From assembly GCA_964592855.1 (NCBI GenBank), contig CAZQKI010000021.1:1-40275 (forward strand): DNA of 40,275 bases, in the 5' to 3' direction. A program made the position numbers and the translations under genes. A model generated the notes under the pieces. The model was not told the origin of the DNA and ran no database searches. It worked only from the letters and a program-made list of their open reading frames with translations. The DNA comes from JAAYLN01 sp964592855 (GTDB lineage Bacteria; Verrucomicrobiota; Kiritimatiellia; RFP12; JAAYLN01). Below, piece after piece: positions 1 through 8,022 of the stretch. How positions within the stretch are numbered: position 1 is the stretch's first letter; each line of letters opens with the position of its first letter.

Positions 1-251
1 CCGTGAGCGAGACGAACCCGCACTGGAACATCGTGCGCCAGGCGCAGGTGGACGTGGCCAATGCCTTGCCGCGCGGCGCCTGGGTGGACTCGGACGATCT
101 GGAGATCGGTCCCGACGGCCAGCATTTTAACGAGAAGGGCTACACGGCATTCGGAGCTCGGTTTGCGGAGAAGGCCATTGAGTTGGTCCGGAAGGCCGCC
201 GGAGCGGAGGCAAGCCCGGCGCCTGCGGAGCAGGGAACGGTGCAGCCATGA
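1..251 (+). CDS. SGNH/sialate O-acetylesterase-like protein, C-terminal part (5' truncated by window edge)
   Basis: The frame is open from the window edge to a TGA at 249-251, so only about the last 82 residues are visible. They carry VRQAQ, then a hydrophilic acidic stretch and GPDGQHFNEKGY. The D-G-Q-H there fits the block V Asp-x-x-His of SGNH hydrolases, and the layout matches the end of the SASA (sialate O-acetylesterase, carbohydrate esterase 6-like) family. Such enzymes remove acetyl groups from sugars, which suits the polysaccharide-degrading context. The tail after FAEKAIELVRKA is rich in Ala and Pro and looks like a flexible end. The stop overlaps the ATG of the next gene (ATGA at 248-251), so the two were probably translationally coupled. 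The N-terminal GDS block is outside the window, so the family call is moderate. Confidence 0.6.
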   Translation, partial: VSETNPHWNIVRQAQVDVANALPRGAWVDSDDLEIGPDGQHFNEKGYTAFGARFAEKAIELVRKAAGAEASPAPAEQGTVQP

Positions 252-572
252 TCATCGACTGCTGAATACGCGACGCAGCGCCTCATGTACATCGACACGA
301 CGCGCGGCACGCCGGACTGCTACCGCGCCGACGTGTTCCGGAAGATGATGCAACTGGATGCCTACGGGTTCGACAGCGGCCTGATCTTTGGCACCGACGA
401 GCAAGGTGCGACCTATGGCCGCCATGCGCCCGGACACATCCGCAAGGACCGCGAGATCTTTACCGAGCTTGGCGTTGACCCTACTTTTCTGGACAACTAT
501 TTTCACGGCACTCTTGAGCGCTGGCTCGCGCCGCGTAAGCAGGCCTCGCCCCCGGAACATGCGCTGAGCTAA
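248..572 (+). pseudogene. Amidohydrolase (PF04909-like) with its middle deleted
   Basis: An ATG at 248-250, overlapping the preceding stop, reads MIIDC and then hits TGA at 263-265. MIIDC is how many TIM-barrel amidohydrolases begin, normally followed by His-x-His. From about 264 a different frame reads EYATQRLMYIDTTRG and continues through GLIFGTDEQGA, whose FGTD is the conserved C-terminal metal-ligand motif of the family, to a helix ending in LERWLAP and TAA at 570-572. Both ends of one gene are therefore present, while roughly 180 residues expected between them (family length about 280) are absent and the frame is shifted. An ATG at 285 could start a 95-aa product, but it would lack the metal site. 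I read this as an internally deleted pseudogene; misassembly is an alternative. Confidence 0.6.
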
Positions 573-1035
573 TCTCGGCCCATTCCGCCATCGCGGCACG
601 CCCCTCCACCATCAGCATTGCCGCTGCGCTTCCCTCGATTCCGAAAGGTAGGGCGAACCCTCCGGGTGAGCCGCCGAAGTTTGAGCGACAATCGTTTGGC
701 GACAGGGGTGCGAGTGATGCGCATGCGGGGAGGGCAAATCGTGAAATGCGGTCTTGGCATTGAAGCCGGGGCTGAAGCCCCTGACTCGCTTCCGCCTGAA
801 GGCGGCACTCCGGCAGAGGGTATTGGTGCGCCGGTGTCTGTTTTCCCGGCAGACGCCAAGGTCGGAGTCCCGGCTTCAGCCGGAAGCAAGCTACGGCCTT
901 CAGGCCGGGGTAGGGCCAAGAAACGGTTGTCCTTGCGCCCTGGCATCCTTCCTCCATGTTCATGGACCCCACCTCCATGCGCTTTCTTCGCACACCCCCA
1001 TCACACTCCAATTACGTCCAAGCTCTAACTCGCCA
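573..1035. other. Intergenic region without a supported gene
   Basis: Open frames here have no recognisable protein character and cross on both strands. The region holds the composite hairpin repeat at 768-907 and, at about 640-690, a GC-rich stretch with a small ACCC-TCC-GGGT dyad. The last 80 bases before the promoter at 1036 are pyrimidine-rich and AT-richer than the surroundings. Confidence 0.5.
768..907. repeat. Composite of four 14-bp perfect hairpins in two inverted 38-bp copies
   Basis: Four perfect palindromic hairpins have 6-bp stems and a 2-base GA or TC loop: GGGGCTGAAGCCCC at 768-781, CCGCCTGAAGGCGG at 792-805, CCGGCTTCAGCCGG at 870-883 and CGGCCTTCAGGCCG at 894-907. Within each pair the starts are exactly 24 bp apart. 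The second pair is the reverse complement of the first in layout, and the 10-bp linkers are similar when inverted. Stem bases differ between copies but always pair, so the hairpin rather than the sequence is conserved around a CTGAAG core. This resembles REP/BIME-type extragenic elements; no transposase is present in the window. Confidence 0.8.
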
Positions 1036-1064
1036 TTGACAACCCACCCAGCAAGGCCTACATT
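1036..1064 (+). promoter_or_regulatory. Sigma-70-type promoter upstream of the small lipoprotein-like gene
   Basis: TTGACA at 1036-1041, a 17-bp spacer and TACATT at 1059-1064. The start of transcription would be near 1071, about 60 bases before the ATG at 1135. The first 25 bases match the promoter at 5331 almost base for base, spacer included. Confidence 0.65.
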
Positions 1065-1134
1065 TTTGCGGTGAAGGGACAGCCATCTGCCGCCGACGCA
1101 GACTCAATTACACTGTTGTGCAGGAGAAGACACT

Positions 1135-1455
1135 ATGAAACACGCATCTTTGGTCGCCGTTGGCATTGTGTGTTGCGCTGCTGCATGCGAATGCCGTGGG
1201 AAAGAGAATGCCGTCGTGCCCGAAACGGCGGGATCCCTCTATTCGGGATCAAGCATTGACGAAGCAATCGCCTTCACGACGGCCCCTGACGAAAAGCGAG
1301 ATCAGTTCAAGAACGTCGTCAAGGGCACATTGGCGGACCCCACCCATCTCGCCGTCGCACGAAGTCTCCTTGAGGCCAGAGATCCGGTTCGCCGACCTCG
1401 CCCAGCGTGTGATCGCTGGCAAAGACATGAGTTGCGTAAAGCGCACGGCCGGTGA
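1135..1455 (+). CDS. Small lipoprotein-like hypothetical protein, probably frameshifted
   Basis: The ATG at 1135 follows AGGAGA with good spacing. The N-terminus reads MKHASLVAVGIVCCAAACEC, a short basic start, a hydrophobic core and a Cys cluster, suggesting a lipoprotein or secreted peptide. Residues about 25-80 (SSIDEAIAFTTAPDEKRDQ and onwards) look like normal soluble protein. After LLEARDP this frame becomes Arg/Pro-rich and ends at 1455. The overlapping frame instead reads RFADLAQRVIAGKDMSC and ETILQRWMESAGC to a stop at 1541-1543, which looks far more protein-like. A one-base indel near 1375-1385 would join them into one product of about 135 aa ending at 1543. I recognise no family. 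Confidence 0.5.
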   Translation: MKHASLVAVGIVCCAAACECRGKENAVVPETAGSLYSGSSIDEAIAFTTAPDEKRDQFKNVVKGTLADPTHLAVARSLLEARDPVRRPRPACDRWQRHELRKAHGR

Positions 1456-1543
1456 TGATTCTGACCCGGAGACGATTCTCCAGCGCTGGATGGAATCAGC
1501 CGGGTGCATGACCCCTGGGGAAACGGGCGGCCTCGTCCGTTGA

Positions 1544-1758
1544 GAAAACGATAATTGCGAGCGAGCGGCGGGGGCTGATAAGCGCGGGCGCTACGAGCTC
1601 GCGTCCGCCTGGTGGGCGGTCCGATACGTCCCGCCCTACCACTCACAACCCGACGAAAGCTGCAAAAGCACAAGTAGCGCGGGCGCTACGCGCCTACGCA
1701 TGGGTTCCCTTTCTACTATTCGAACGCTCAAAAAAGATCGACGAAGCCTGCGAAAATC
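1544..1758. other. Intergenic stretch with short repeats
   Basis: It holds one copy of the 24-bp repeat described at 7071-7218 (1616-1639) and two copies of GCGCGGGCGCTACG, at 1582-1595 and 1677-1690. The second lies in a palindrome of the form GTAGCGC-GG-GCGCTAC. No gene is visible. Confidence 0.5.
1616..1639 (+). repeat. Copy of a 24-bp dispersed intergenic repeat
   Basis: It begins GCGGTCCGATACGTCCCG and ends CTAC. One base differs from the two identical copies at 7071-7094 and 7140-7163; an inverted copy lies at 7195-7218. Confidence 0.75.
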
Positions 1759-1787
1759 TTGTCAGTCGCCATCGAAGTTCGTACAAT
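1759..1787 (+). promoter_or_regulatory. Sigma-70-type promoter for the subtilase gene
   Basis: TTGTCA at 1759-1764, a 17-bp spacer and TACAAT at 1782-1787. Transcription would start near 1794, only about 3 bases before the ATG at 1797. Confidence 0.6.
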
Positions 1788-1796
1788 CGCAGCGAA

Positions 1797-4700
1797 ATGA
1801 TACGTGTTATATTCAGATCGCATTTCACCGCTTTACGGGGTGCCCTTTGGATGGTTGTATGGGCCATGGCCGCCGGCCTGCCATCATCCAGTTGGGCCGA
1901 TGAAGCCGGAAGCGGCTCGATCACCGAAGCGCTGGTGCGCGCGGGCGATCTTCGCGTGCCCGAGAACCGTGCCGCCGCAGTGGAGGACGTGCGCCTGGTG
2001 CAGGATCGGCGCCAAGCGTCTGCCATGGCGCGCGCACGGATGCTGGGGTTGCCGGTTCGAACGGAGTTGCCGGACGGGCGGGGCGTTCAGGAGTTGATGG
2101 GCTGGGAGGGCGACAAGCCGCTGTACTACGCCACACGCAACGCAATTGCCGCCATCAGCACCGGCTCGAGTCAGATCCGCATGCCGCCCTATTCCGCCGA
2201 AGGCCTTGGCGGGACGGTCGGGGTGTGGGACGCCGGGTCGATCCGCGCGACGCATCAGGAGTTCGGCGGTCGCGTCACCATCAAGGACGGTGCGGCCAAT
2301 CACTACCATTCCACGCATGTGGGCGGGACGATCGGCGCGACGGGCGTTGTCGCGAGCGCCCGCGGCATGGCGCCGAACATCCGGATCGACAGCTATGACT
2401 GGAACTCCGATCTGAGCGAGATGGTCTCCCGCGGTGCCGCCGCCTCCGGCGAGGCGGGCAAGATCTACGTGTCGAATCACAGCTACGGCATTTTGTCGGG
2501 CTGGGCCTATACGGGAACCCCCCTCTACACCTGGCAAGGCAGCGGCACCACGGCGGCCGGCTACGAGGACGACTTTGGTCGCTACAACACCTCGGCGTGC
2601 GACCTCGATGCCCTGGCCCACAGCGCGCCGTTTTATACGATCTTCTGGGCTGCGGGCAATGATCGCAGCGACAATCCGTCCGCAGGGAACTCGGTGGCTC
2701 TGTCGCCGGGAGGCGCGACGGTCAGTTACGATCCTGCGCTCCACCCTCCGGGTGACGGGACGTACCGCAGCGGCTACGAGAACATCAGCTTCAACGGGCT
2801 GGCAAAGAATGCGGTCGTCATCGGCGCGGTGAACGATGCGGTGACCAGCGGGAGCCGCGATGTTGCGAAGGCGACCATGACGACGTTCTCCTGCTGGGGC
2901 CCTGCCGACGACGGACGCATCAAGCCCGATCTGGTGGCGAACGGATACCAACTCTACTCAACCTATATCGGCAGCGATACGGCGTACGAAACCTTGAGCG
3001 GCACCAGTATGGCGACCCCGAATGCAGCCGGCACGGCGCAACAGCTTGTCGGCTACTACGCTTCTCGATTTTCAGGGCAATACATGCGGGCCAGTACGCT
3101 CAAAGGGTTGCTGATCCACACGGGGGACGACATCGGCATGCCGGGTCCCGACTACCGAAACGGATGGGGCTTGATCAATGCGAAAGCGGCCGCCGATCTG
3201 ATCGCTTCGGTCGCGACGAACCCCGCCGTGCCGCGTTTGGTCGAGCAGCAACTGACCTCCAGCGTGACCACGAGGACGCACACGTTCATGTGGGACGGTG
3301 TCTCGCCGATACGCGTCACGCTCTGCTGGACAGATCCAGCCGGAGCCGCGACCACGACTCACGATCTCCGCACGCCGCGGCTGGTGAACAACCTGAACCT
3401 GCGGGTGGTCGGCCCGACCGGAATCCAGCATTTCCCGTATGTGATGCCGTTTGTCGGCACATGGACCGTCGCGTCGATGTCGTCCGCCGCGACGACCGGA
3501 ACGAACAACACCGATAACGTCGAGCAGGTCCTGGTGGCTGCACCGCCCGCAATGGGTGAGTATCAGGCGATCATCACCTCCAGCGGAACCCTGGCGAACA
3601 ATCAGCAGATCTACTCGTTGCTGATCTCTGGATCGGGGCCGTCCGCCCCCGGCCCGCAGTCCGTCACGCCCGATTCAGCCGAAACCGGCAGCGTGGCGCT
3701 CACGATCACGGGCGAGTCCTTCGCGGCGGGGGCCGTTGTTGCGTTCTTCCGCGCCGACCAGTCGGATGTCCCGGCTGCCGTCTCCAGCGTGACCCCCGCC
3801 AGTATCGCCTGCACGCTCGACGTCACGTCGATGGCCAAGGGCCTGTGGGGGGTGCGCGTGACCAATCCCGACGGTAAGTCCGGCATGTTGCAGGGAGCCT
3901 TTGCGGTGGTGGGTACGCTCTGGGGTCAACCGTTCGATGTGGGCGCGCCGGGTTGGAGCACGTCCGTCACCCTGGGGACCGGGGGCAGTGGGTGGATAAT
4001 GACAGAGGTGCAGAGCCACACTCCGGCGAAGTCCTACACCATCGTCCCCCCAAGCGCAAGGAAGACGGACAACCTGATCTCCGAAGGGATCGCACTCTCC
4101 CCGTCGGCACAGCGTCTCCGGTTCCACTTCTGGCACAAGCACAACACGGAGTCCTACGACGGCTGCCTTCTGGAACTTTCGCCCAATGGCGGGACGACCT
4201 GGCATGCGATCGGAGCAGCAGGGTCGGGAGCCTCCTTCGTCGAAGGCGGGTATACGTCGAACGTCCAGGGACGAGGCGGCAATCCGAACAACCGGTCGGA
4301 GTTCGTCGGAAAACCTGCATGGACCGGCAACAGCGGCAGTGCCTTCACGCAAGTTGTCGTCGCCCTCGACTCGGCGATTTACGCAGGTGCGACCGTGAAG
4401 GCACGGTGGCGCCTTGGCACCGACAGCGTTAATGACACCGGCACTTGGTATTGGTACGTGGACAGCGTGCGCATCACCGGCTACGACACGTCCAACCTGC
4501 CACCGACCCTTGTCACCCCGGCTGCGGCGGATCCGGCGACTTTGATCGGTGCGTCGACAGTGGTGAGCGTGCTGGCCGCCGACGACGGCGGCGAGGCGGC
4601 GCTGACCTACACCTGGTCGGTCGACGACACGCCCGAACACCCGGTCGCCTTCTCCGCCAACGGCAGCAACGCGGCCCGGCAGACGACGGCAACCTTCTGC

Positions 4701-5309
4701 GCCGCGGGCGACTATGCCGTTGTCGTCACGGTGCGGGATCTCGAGGGCTTGACGGTGACCAGCGCCGTGACGGTGGTGGTGCAGACCACGCCGGCCGCTG
4801 TTGTGGTTTCTCCGACGTCCGCGGAGGTCGAAACAGGGCAGACGCAGGCGTTCGGGGCCGTTGCCGACGACCAGTTCGGCCTGCCGCTTGATCCGCAACC
4901 CGCGTTCGCATGGAGCGTGAGCGGCGGAGGGATGATCGACACCAACGGCCGCTTCACTGCGGGCGTGACGGCAGGCGGCCCCCATACGGTGGTGGCCGAG
5001 GCGCTTGGGCTCTCGGGCACGGCTCAGGTGACCGTTCTGCCGCCGCCCATCGTCTACTGGACCCTCGGAGTCGAGGCTGCGCCCGCGGAGGGTGGCAGCG
5101 TGACCGGTTCGGGCGTCTACGAGGCAGGCATACACGCCGCGATCTCGGCCACGCCTGCGAACAACCGGTTCTTCACCGGCTGGACCGGCAGCGGCATCGC
5201 CGACACGAATGCGCTGGAAACCACCGTGCTGGTGGACGCCGACAAGAGCGTATCGGGGTGCTTCGCGCTGCGCCCGCCTTCGCCAGCGACGCTCTTGATC
5301 ATCCGCTAG
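1797..5309 (+). CDS. Secreted subtilisin-family (S8) serine protease with Ig-like/InlB tail and C-terminal LLIIR motif
   Basis: A 1170-aa protein starting with a basic n-region, a hydrophobic core and SSWA-DE as a likely signal cleavage site near residue 34. The S8 domain (about 138-470) has the full catalytic set: Asp145 in VGVWDAG, His174 in HSTHVGGT, oxyanion Asn288 in WAAGND and Ser404 in SGTSMATP. A beta-rich domain follows (about 490-610, VTLCWTDPAG), then an IPT/TIG-like domain (620-705), a jelly-roll-like segment, PKD/Big-like Ig folds (905-1090) and an InlB-B-repeat-like module with FFTGWTGSG (1090-1160). The last residues are PATLLIIR, a tail shared with two other secreted proteins here. 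It probably acts at the cell surface or outside the cell, and the substrate is unknown. The ATG at 1797 has no clear ribosome-binding site and lies almost at the predicted transcription start; the ATG at 1851 would lose the basic n-region. Confidence 0.85.
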   Translation: MIRVIFRSHFTALRGALWMVVWAMAAGLPSSSWADEAGSGSITEALVRAGDLRVPENRAAAVEDVRLVQDRRQASAMARARMLGLPVRTELPDGRGVQELMGWEGDKPLYYATRNAIAAISTGSSQIRMPPYSAEGLGGTVGVWDAGSIRATHQEFGGRVTIKDGAANHYHSTHVGGTIGATGVVASARGMAPNIRIDSYDWNSDLSEMVSRGAAASGEAGKIYVSNHSYGILSGWAYTGTPLYTWQGSGTTAAGYEDDFGRYNTSACDLDALAHSAPFYTIFWAAGNDRSDNPSAGNSVALSPGGATVSYDPALHPPGDGTYRSGYENISFNGLAKNAVVIGAVNDAVTSGSRDVAKATMTTFSCWGPADDGRIKPDLVANGYQLYSTYIGSDTAYETLSGTSMATPNAAGTAQQLVGYYASRFSGQYMRASTLKGLLIHTGDDIGMPGPDYRNGWGLINAKAAADLIASVATNPAVPRLVEQQLTSSVTTRTHTFMWDGVSPIRVTLCWTDPAGAATTTHDLRTPRLVNNLNLRVVGPTGIQHFPYVMPFVGTWTVASMSSAATTGTNNTDNVEQVLVAAPPAMGEYQAIITSSGTLANNQQIYSLLISGSGPSAPGPQSVTPDSAETGSVALTITGESFAAGAVVAFFRADQSDVPAAVSSVTPASIACTLDVTSMAKGLWGVRVTNPDGKSGMLQGAFAVVGTLWGQPFDVGAPGWSTSVTLGTGGSGWIMTEVQSHTPAKSYTIVPPSARKTDNLISEGIALSPSAQRLRFHFWHKHNTESYDGCLLELSPNGGTTWHAIGAAGSGASFVEGGYTSNVQGRGGNPNNRSEFVGKPAWTGNSGSAFTQVVVALDSAIYAGATVKARWRLGTDSVNDTGTWYWYVDSVRITGYDTSNLPPTLVTPAAADPATLIGASTVVSVLAADDGGEAALTYTWSVDDTPEHPVAFSANGSNAARQTTATFCAAGDYAVVVTVRDLEGLTVTSAVTVVVQTTPAAVVVSPTSAEVETGQTQAFGAVADDQFGLPLDPQPAFAWSVSGGGMIDTNGRFTAGVTAGGPHTVVAEALGLSGTAQVTVLPPPIVYWTLGVEAAPAEGGSVTGSGVYEAGIHAAISATPANNRFFTGWTGSGIADTNALETTVLVDADKSVSGCFALRPPSPATLLIIR

Positions 5310-5330
5310 TCAGATGGCGGAGATTCGCGA

Positions 5331-5359
5331 TTGACAACCAACCCCGCAATGCCTAACGT
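5331..5359 (+). promoter_or_regulatory. Sigma-70-type promoter for the sulfatase gene at 5435
   Basis: TTGACA at 5331-5336, a 17-bp spacer and TAACGT at 5354-5359. The -35 box and spacer nearly repeat those at 1036, differing at three spacer positions. The 5' leader would be about 70 bases. Confidence 0.6.
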
Positions 5360-5434
5360 CGGCAATGACGGGGCGGCAAGTGCCCCGCTGAAGCAGGCGC
5401 AAGACCACCGTCGGTCGAGGGGAATCGTGCATTT

Positions 5435-6838
5435 ATGAAAGACTGCTGCAACGCGACAAAGCAACCCAACATCATCCTGATCAATTGCGATGACCTGGGC
5501 TATGGCGACCTGGCCTGCTATGGCTCCAGGCGCAATGACACGCCGCACCTCGACCGACTCGCTGCGGAGGGGGTGCGGTTTACCAATTTCTACATGGCGG
5601 CTCCCGTGTGCTCCGCGTCGCGTGCCGCGATGCTGACCGGGTGTTATTCCCAGCGAATCGGATTTGCCGAGTTTCAGGTGCTCCACCCCGGGCAGGCGCA
5701 GGGGCTCAATCCGAAGGAGTCAACCATTGCCCGGCAATTGAAGCAAGTCGGCTATGACACGAAGATCATTGGCAAATGGCACTGCGGCGATCAGCCGGAG
5801 TTTCTGCCGACGAATTATGGGTTCGATGAATACTTCGGGATTCCCTACAGCAACGACATGGGCCGGCAGGTGAACAGGCTGGGCACCCCTCCGCTGCCGC
5901 TGGTGCGAAACGATGCGGTCATCCAGCAGCAGCCGGATCAACGCGGCATTACCGAGCGGTATGTCGATGACACCCTGCAGTTCATGCGCCGCGACCGAAG
6001 CAACCCCTTCTTTCTTTATCTGGCGCACATGTACGTCCACGTGCCGCTCTTCATCCCCAAACAGTTTCTCGACCGCTCGCGTAATGGCGCCTACGGCGGC
6101 GCCGTCGCCTGCATTGACTGGGCCATGGGAATGATCGAGGCGGAGCTGATCCGATTGGGAATCCAGGACAAGACGCTGGTCATCTTCACTTCCGACAACG
6201 GATCACGCGCCCGGGACGAGGGTGGCAGCAACGCGCCTTTGCGCGGCACGAAAGCGCAAACCTGGGAGGGCGGCCAACGGGTTCCCTGCATCATGCGCTG
6301 GCCGGGGAAGATCGCCGCGGGAACGACCTGCGAGGGGATCGCCTCCTCCATCGACTTTTTCGCCACGCTGGCGGATCTCGCCGGTGCGCCACTGCCGGCG
6401 GATCGGAAGCTGGACAGCATCTCCCTCGCGGAGACCCTGCTTGAAGGAAAACCCACCCGACGGAATGTCTTCGCCTACTACCGGGGCCCAAACCTCGAGG
6501 CTCTTCGTAAGGGTGATTGGAAGCTGCACTTCTGGAAGACCGAATGGGCGGAGAAGGGCGCAGGCAAACCGGTGCCGCCGGAACTCTATAACCTGCGCGA
6601 GGATGTGGGCGAGACGGACAACGTCTACGCCAAGCATCCCGGAATCGTCGCCGAGATCGAGGCGGAGGCCGACGCGTTTCGGCAGGCCTTCGGCGACCGG
6701 CGGCTGGACCGGGTGGGAACGGAGATTCGCGAGGCGGGGTTGTGCGGGCATCCCAAACCGCTCACCGCATACGATGAGAACCACCCCTATATGATCGCCT
6801 ACTACGACTTGGCCGACATGCCGACCATGTGCGGGTAG
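5435..6838 (+). CDS. S1-family sulfatase (arylsulfatase-like)
   Basis: A 467-aa protein of the alkaline-phosphatase-like superfamily that hydrolyses sulfate esters. NIILINCDDLGYGDLACYG supplies the paired metal-binding Asp19-Asp20. The sulfatase signature C-x-A-x-R is present as CSASRAAMLTG, with Cys59 as the residue expected to be converted to formylglycine. GKWHCG and TSDNGSRARDEGG are the later conserved metal/sulfate-binding blocks, and a C-terminal RKGDWKLHFWKTEW block is typical of family members. Length is normal. No convincing signal peptide is visible, so a cytoplasmic location is possible but unusual for the family. A GAGGGGA about 11 bases upstream supports the start. It has its own promoter and is not in an operon. 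The sulfated substrate cannot be named from sequence alone, and no formylglycine-generating enzyme is encoded in this window. Confidence 0.9.
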   Translation: MKDCCNATKQPNIILINCDDLGYGDLACYGSRRNDTPHLDRLAAEGVRFTNFYMAAPVCSASRAAMLTGCYSQRIGFAEFQVLHPGQAQGLNPKESTIARQLKQVGYDTKIIGKWHCGDQPEFLPTNYGFDEYFGIPYSNDMGRQVNRLGTPPLPLVRNDAVIQQQPDQRGITERYVDDTLQFMRRDRSNPFFLYLAHMYVHVPLFIPKQFLDRSRNGAYGGAVACIDWAMGMIEAELIRLGIQDKTLVIFTSDNGSRARDEGGSNAPLRGTKAQTWEGGQRVPCIMRWPGKIAAGTTCEGIASSIDFFATLADLAGAPLPADRKLDSISLAETLLEGKPTRRNVFAYYRGPNLEALRKGDWKLHFWKTEWAEKGAGKPVPPELYNLREDVGETDNVYAKHPGIVAEIEAEADAFRQAFGDRRLDRVGTEIREAGLCGHPKPLTAYDENHPYMIAYYDLADMPTMCG

Positions 6839-6931
6839 ACTGCGAATAGGTAGCCGGAATGTCAATCATTCGCTTTCCTCTCCCCCTTGGGCATTGGAGA
6901 TTCCTTGTTCCGATCATTGTCGACCGACAAA

Positions 6932-6999
6932 GATCGGGACGAGGATCGGGACAAAAATTCAGATCGACGAAGATCGCGACGAAGATCGCGACAAAGATC
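6932..6999. repeat. Tandem 12-bp repeat of the GATCGSGACRAR type
   Basis: Units such as GATCGGGACGAG (6932-6943), GATCGGGACAAA (6944-6955), GATCGCGACGAA (6972-6983) and GATCGCGACAAA (6984-6995) stand end to end with one short interruption at 6956-6971. In one frame this spells a run of charged residues, but no gene start or family supports translation. Confidence 0.7.
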
Positions 7000-7070
7000 A
7001 AGCCGAACCGGCTTCCTTTCTCTGATCATGTTCTCCCGCCAAAAAGCGCCCTTCAGTGCTTCCAATCGGC

Positions 7071-7218
7071 GCGGTCCGATACGTCCCGCGCTACAGTAGG
7101 ACGGGACCTATGGGACCGTCCACCGTCGGATGCGTCTGCGCGGTCCGATACGTCCCGCGCTACTTTTGCGGACGCATCGATCCGGGCGCGAGCCGTAGAG
7201 CGGGACGTATCGGACCGC
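7071..7218. repeat. Cluster of three 24-bp repeats, two direct and one inverted
   Basis: Identical copies occur at 7071-7094 and 7140-7163 (starting GCGGTCCGATACGTCCCGCG and ending CTAC). An inverted copy with one mismatch is at 7195-7218, and a fourth copy lies at 1616-1639. The inverted arrangement would allow a large stem between 7140-7163 and 7195-7218. The spacers are unequal, so this is a dispersed intergenic element and not a CRISPR array. Confidence 0.75.
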
Positions 7219-7264
7219 TCAAAGTCAACGGCAGTTGGTTCTCTCAATTTCACATAAGTGACCG

Positions 7265-7465
7265 GTAATCAGTAATCTGTGATCGGTGGTGGTTCCGATT
7301 ACGGATAACCGATTACACTTTCACGCGTCACGTTTCACGCCCACCAACCGAGCGGCCTTCCCTCCATCCCCTTTGCGTTCTTTGCGCCTTTGCGAGCACC
7401 TCCCCCCAGTTTCGAGTTTCGAGTTTCGAGTTTCCAGTTTCCAGTTTCCAATCTCGAGTTTCCAG
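7265..7465. repeat. Two blocks of drifting 7-bp tandem repeats
   Basis: Block one (7265-7341) reads in eleven heptamers: GTAATCA, GTAATCT, GTGATCG and so on, then TTCCGAT, TACGGAT, AACCGAT, and finally TCACGCG, TCACGTT, TCACGCC. Block two (7410-7465) has eight: TTTCGAG three times, TTTCCAG twice, TTTCCAA, TCTCGAG, TTTCCAG. The 7-bp phase is strict while the unit sequence changes stepwise. I see no coding role. Confidence 0.7.
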
Positions 7466-7862
7466 TTCATGAACACACGTTCGTCCGCCCCAGCCTCCGG
7501 TCGGGTTAATCCCCATAGCCGGGGATTCGCCCATCGCATAATCTATCGCTGTCAACACGATCCGGTTCCACGACGCAGTTCTAGGAAGCGAGCCGCAATT
7601 GGGCCTTGGAAACATTACGATCATAGCTTGAAAACGGAAACGGAGATGGACGATGAGGGGATCGGCAAAAATTGCGAAGGGCAGCGTTGAAGAGGCGGAG
7701 GGAGTGCAAGTCTGCAATCTCAACCTGCGCGCCAGGGGTCCGACGGACCCGGCAACGGGGGGCAGTGCAGACAAGGCGAATGATGTCACCCAGCTGGCCA
7801 TCAACCGGCCAAGGGGAGAGTGTAGTGTGTACCAGAGCAACATGTGACGCGAGTGCGCATGA

Positions 7863-8021
7863 TGCCAAGGCGCAGCTGGCGGAAACGGCAAAGACGGGCG
7901 GTGGCCGAAGCCGATAAAACCCGCTGCCGTGATCACCGTTGGCTATCCCGCGAATCCTGTACCGGATGCCAATGCCTTCCCCAGCTGGAAGTCCGTCGAG
8001 GAGATCGTGAAGTGTATGTAA
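7863..8021 (+). pseudogene. C-terminal fragment of a nitroreductase-like gene
   Basis: The frame that ends with TAA at 8019-8021 reads KPAAVITVGYPANP and then WKSVEEIVKCM. The IxVGYPA strand followed by a polar linker and an S-x-EEIV helix is the usual end of nitroreductase-family flavoproteins. Upstream the frame is closed by TGA at 7860-7862, and no recognisable nitroreductase core or start codon precedes it, so it is a remnant. The call rests on about 35 residues and needs a profile search. Confidence 0.4.
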
Positions 8022-8022
8022 A

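Larger units (their letters stand above)
6839..7862. other. Repeat-rich intergenic island without a supported intact gene
   Basis: About 1 kb separates the sulfatase from the gene fragments at 7863. Three repeat families follow one another (6932-6999, 7071-7218, 7265-7465). At about 7372-7396 TTTGCG occurs three times with 2-3-base gaps. Open frames here translate into low-complexity Asp/Arg/Ser or show no protein character. Confidence 0.6.

Noticed and set aside
6887..7099. Charged Asp/Arg-repeat protein
   Set aside because: It derives from the 12-bp tandem DNA repeat and lacks a ribosome-binding site or family.
7071..7218. CRISPR array
   Set aside because: Only three unevenly spaced copies, one of them inverted, and no cas genes.
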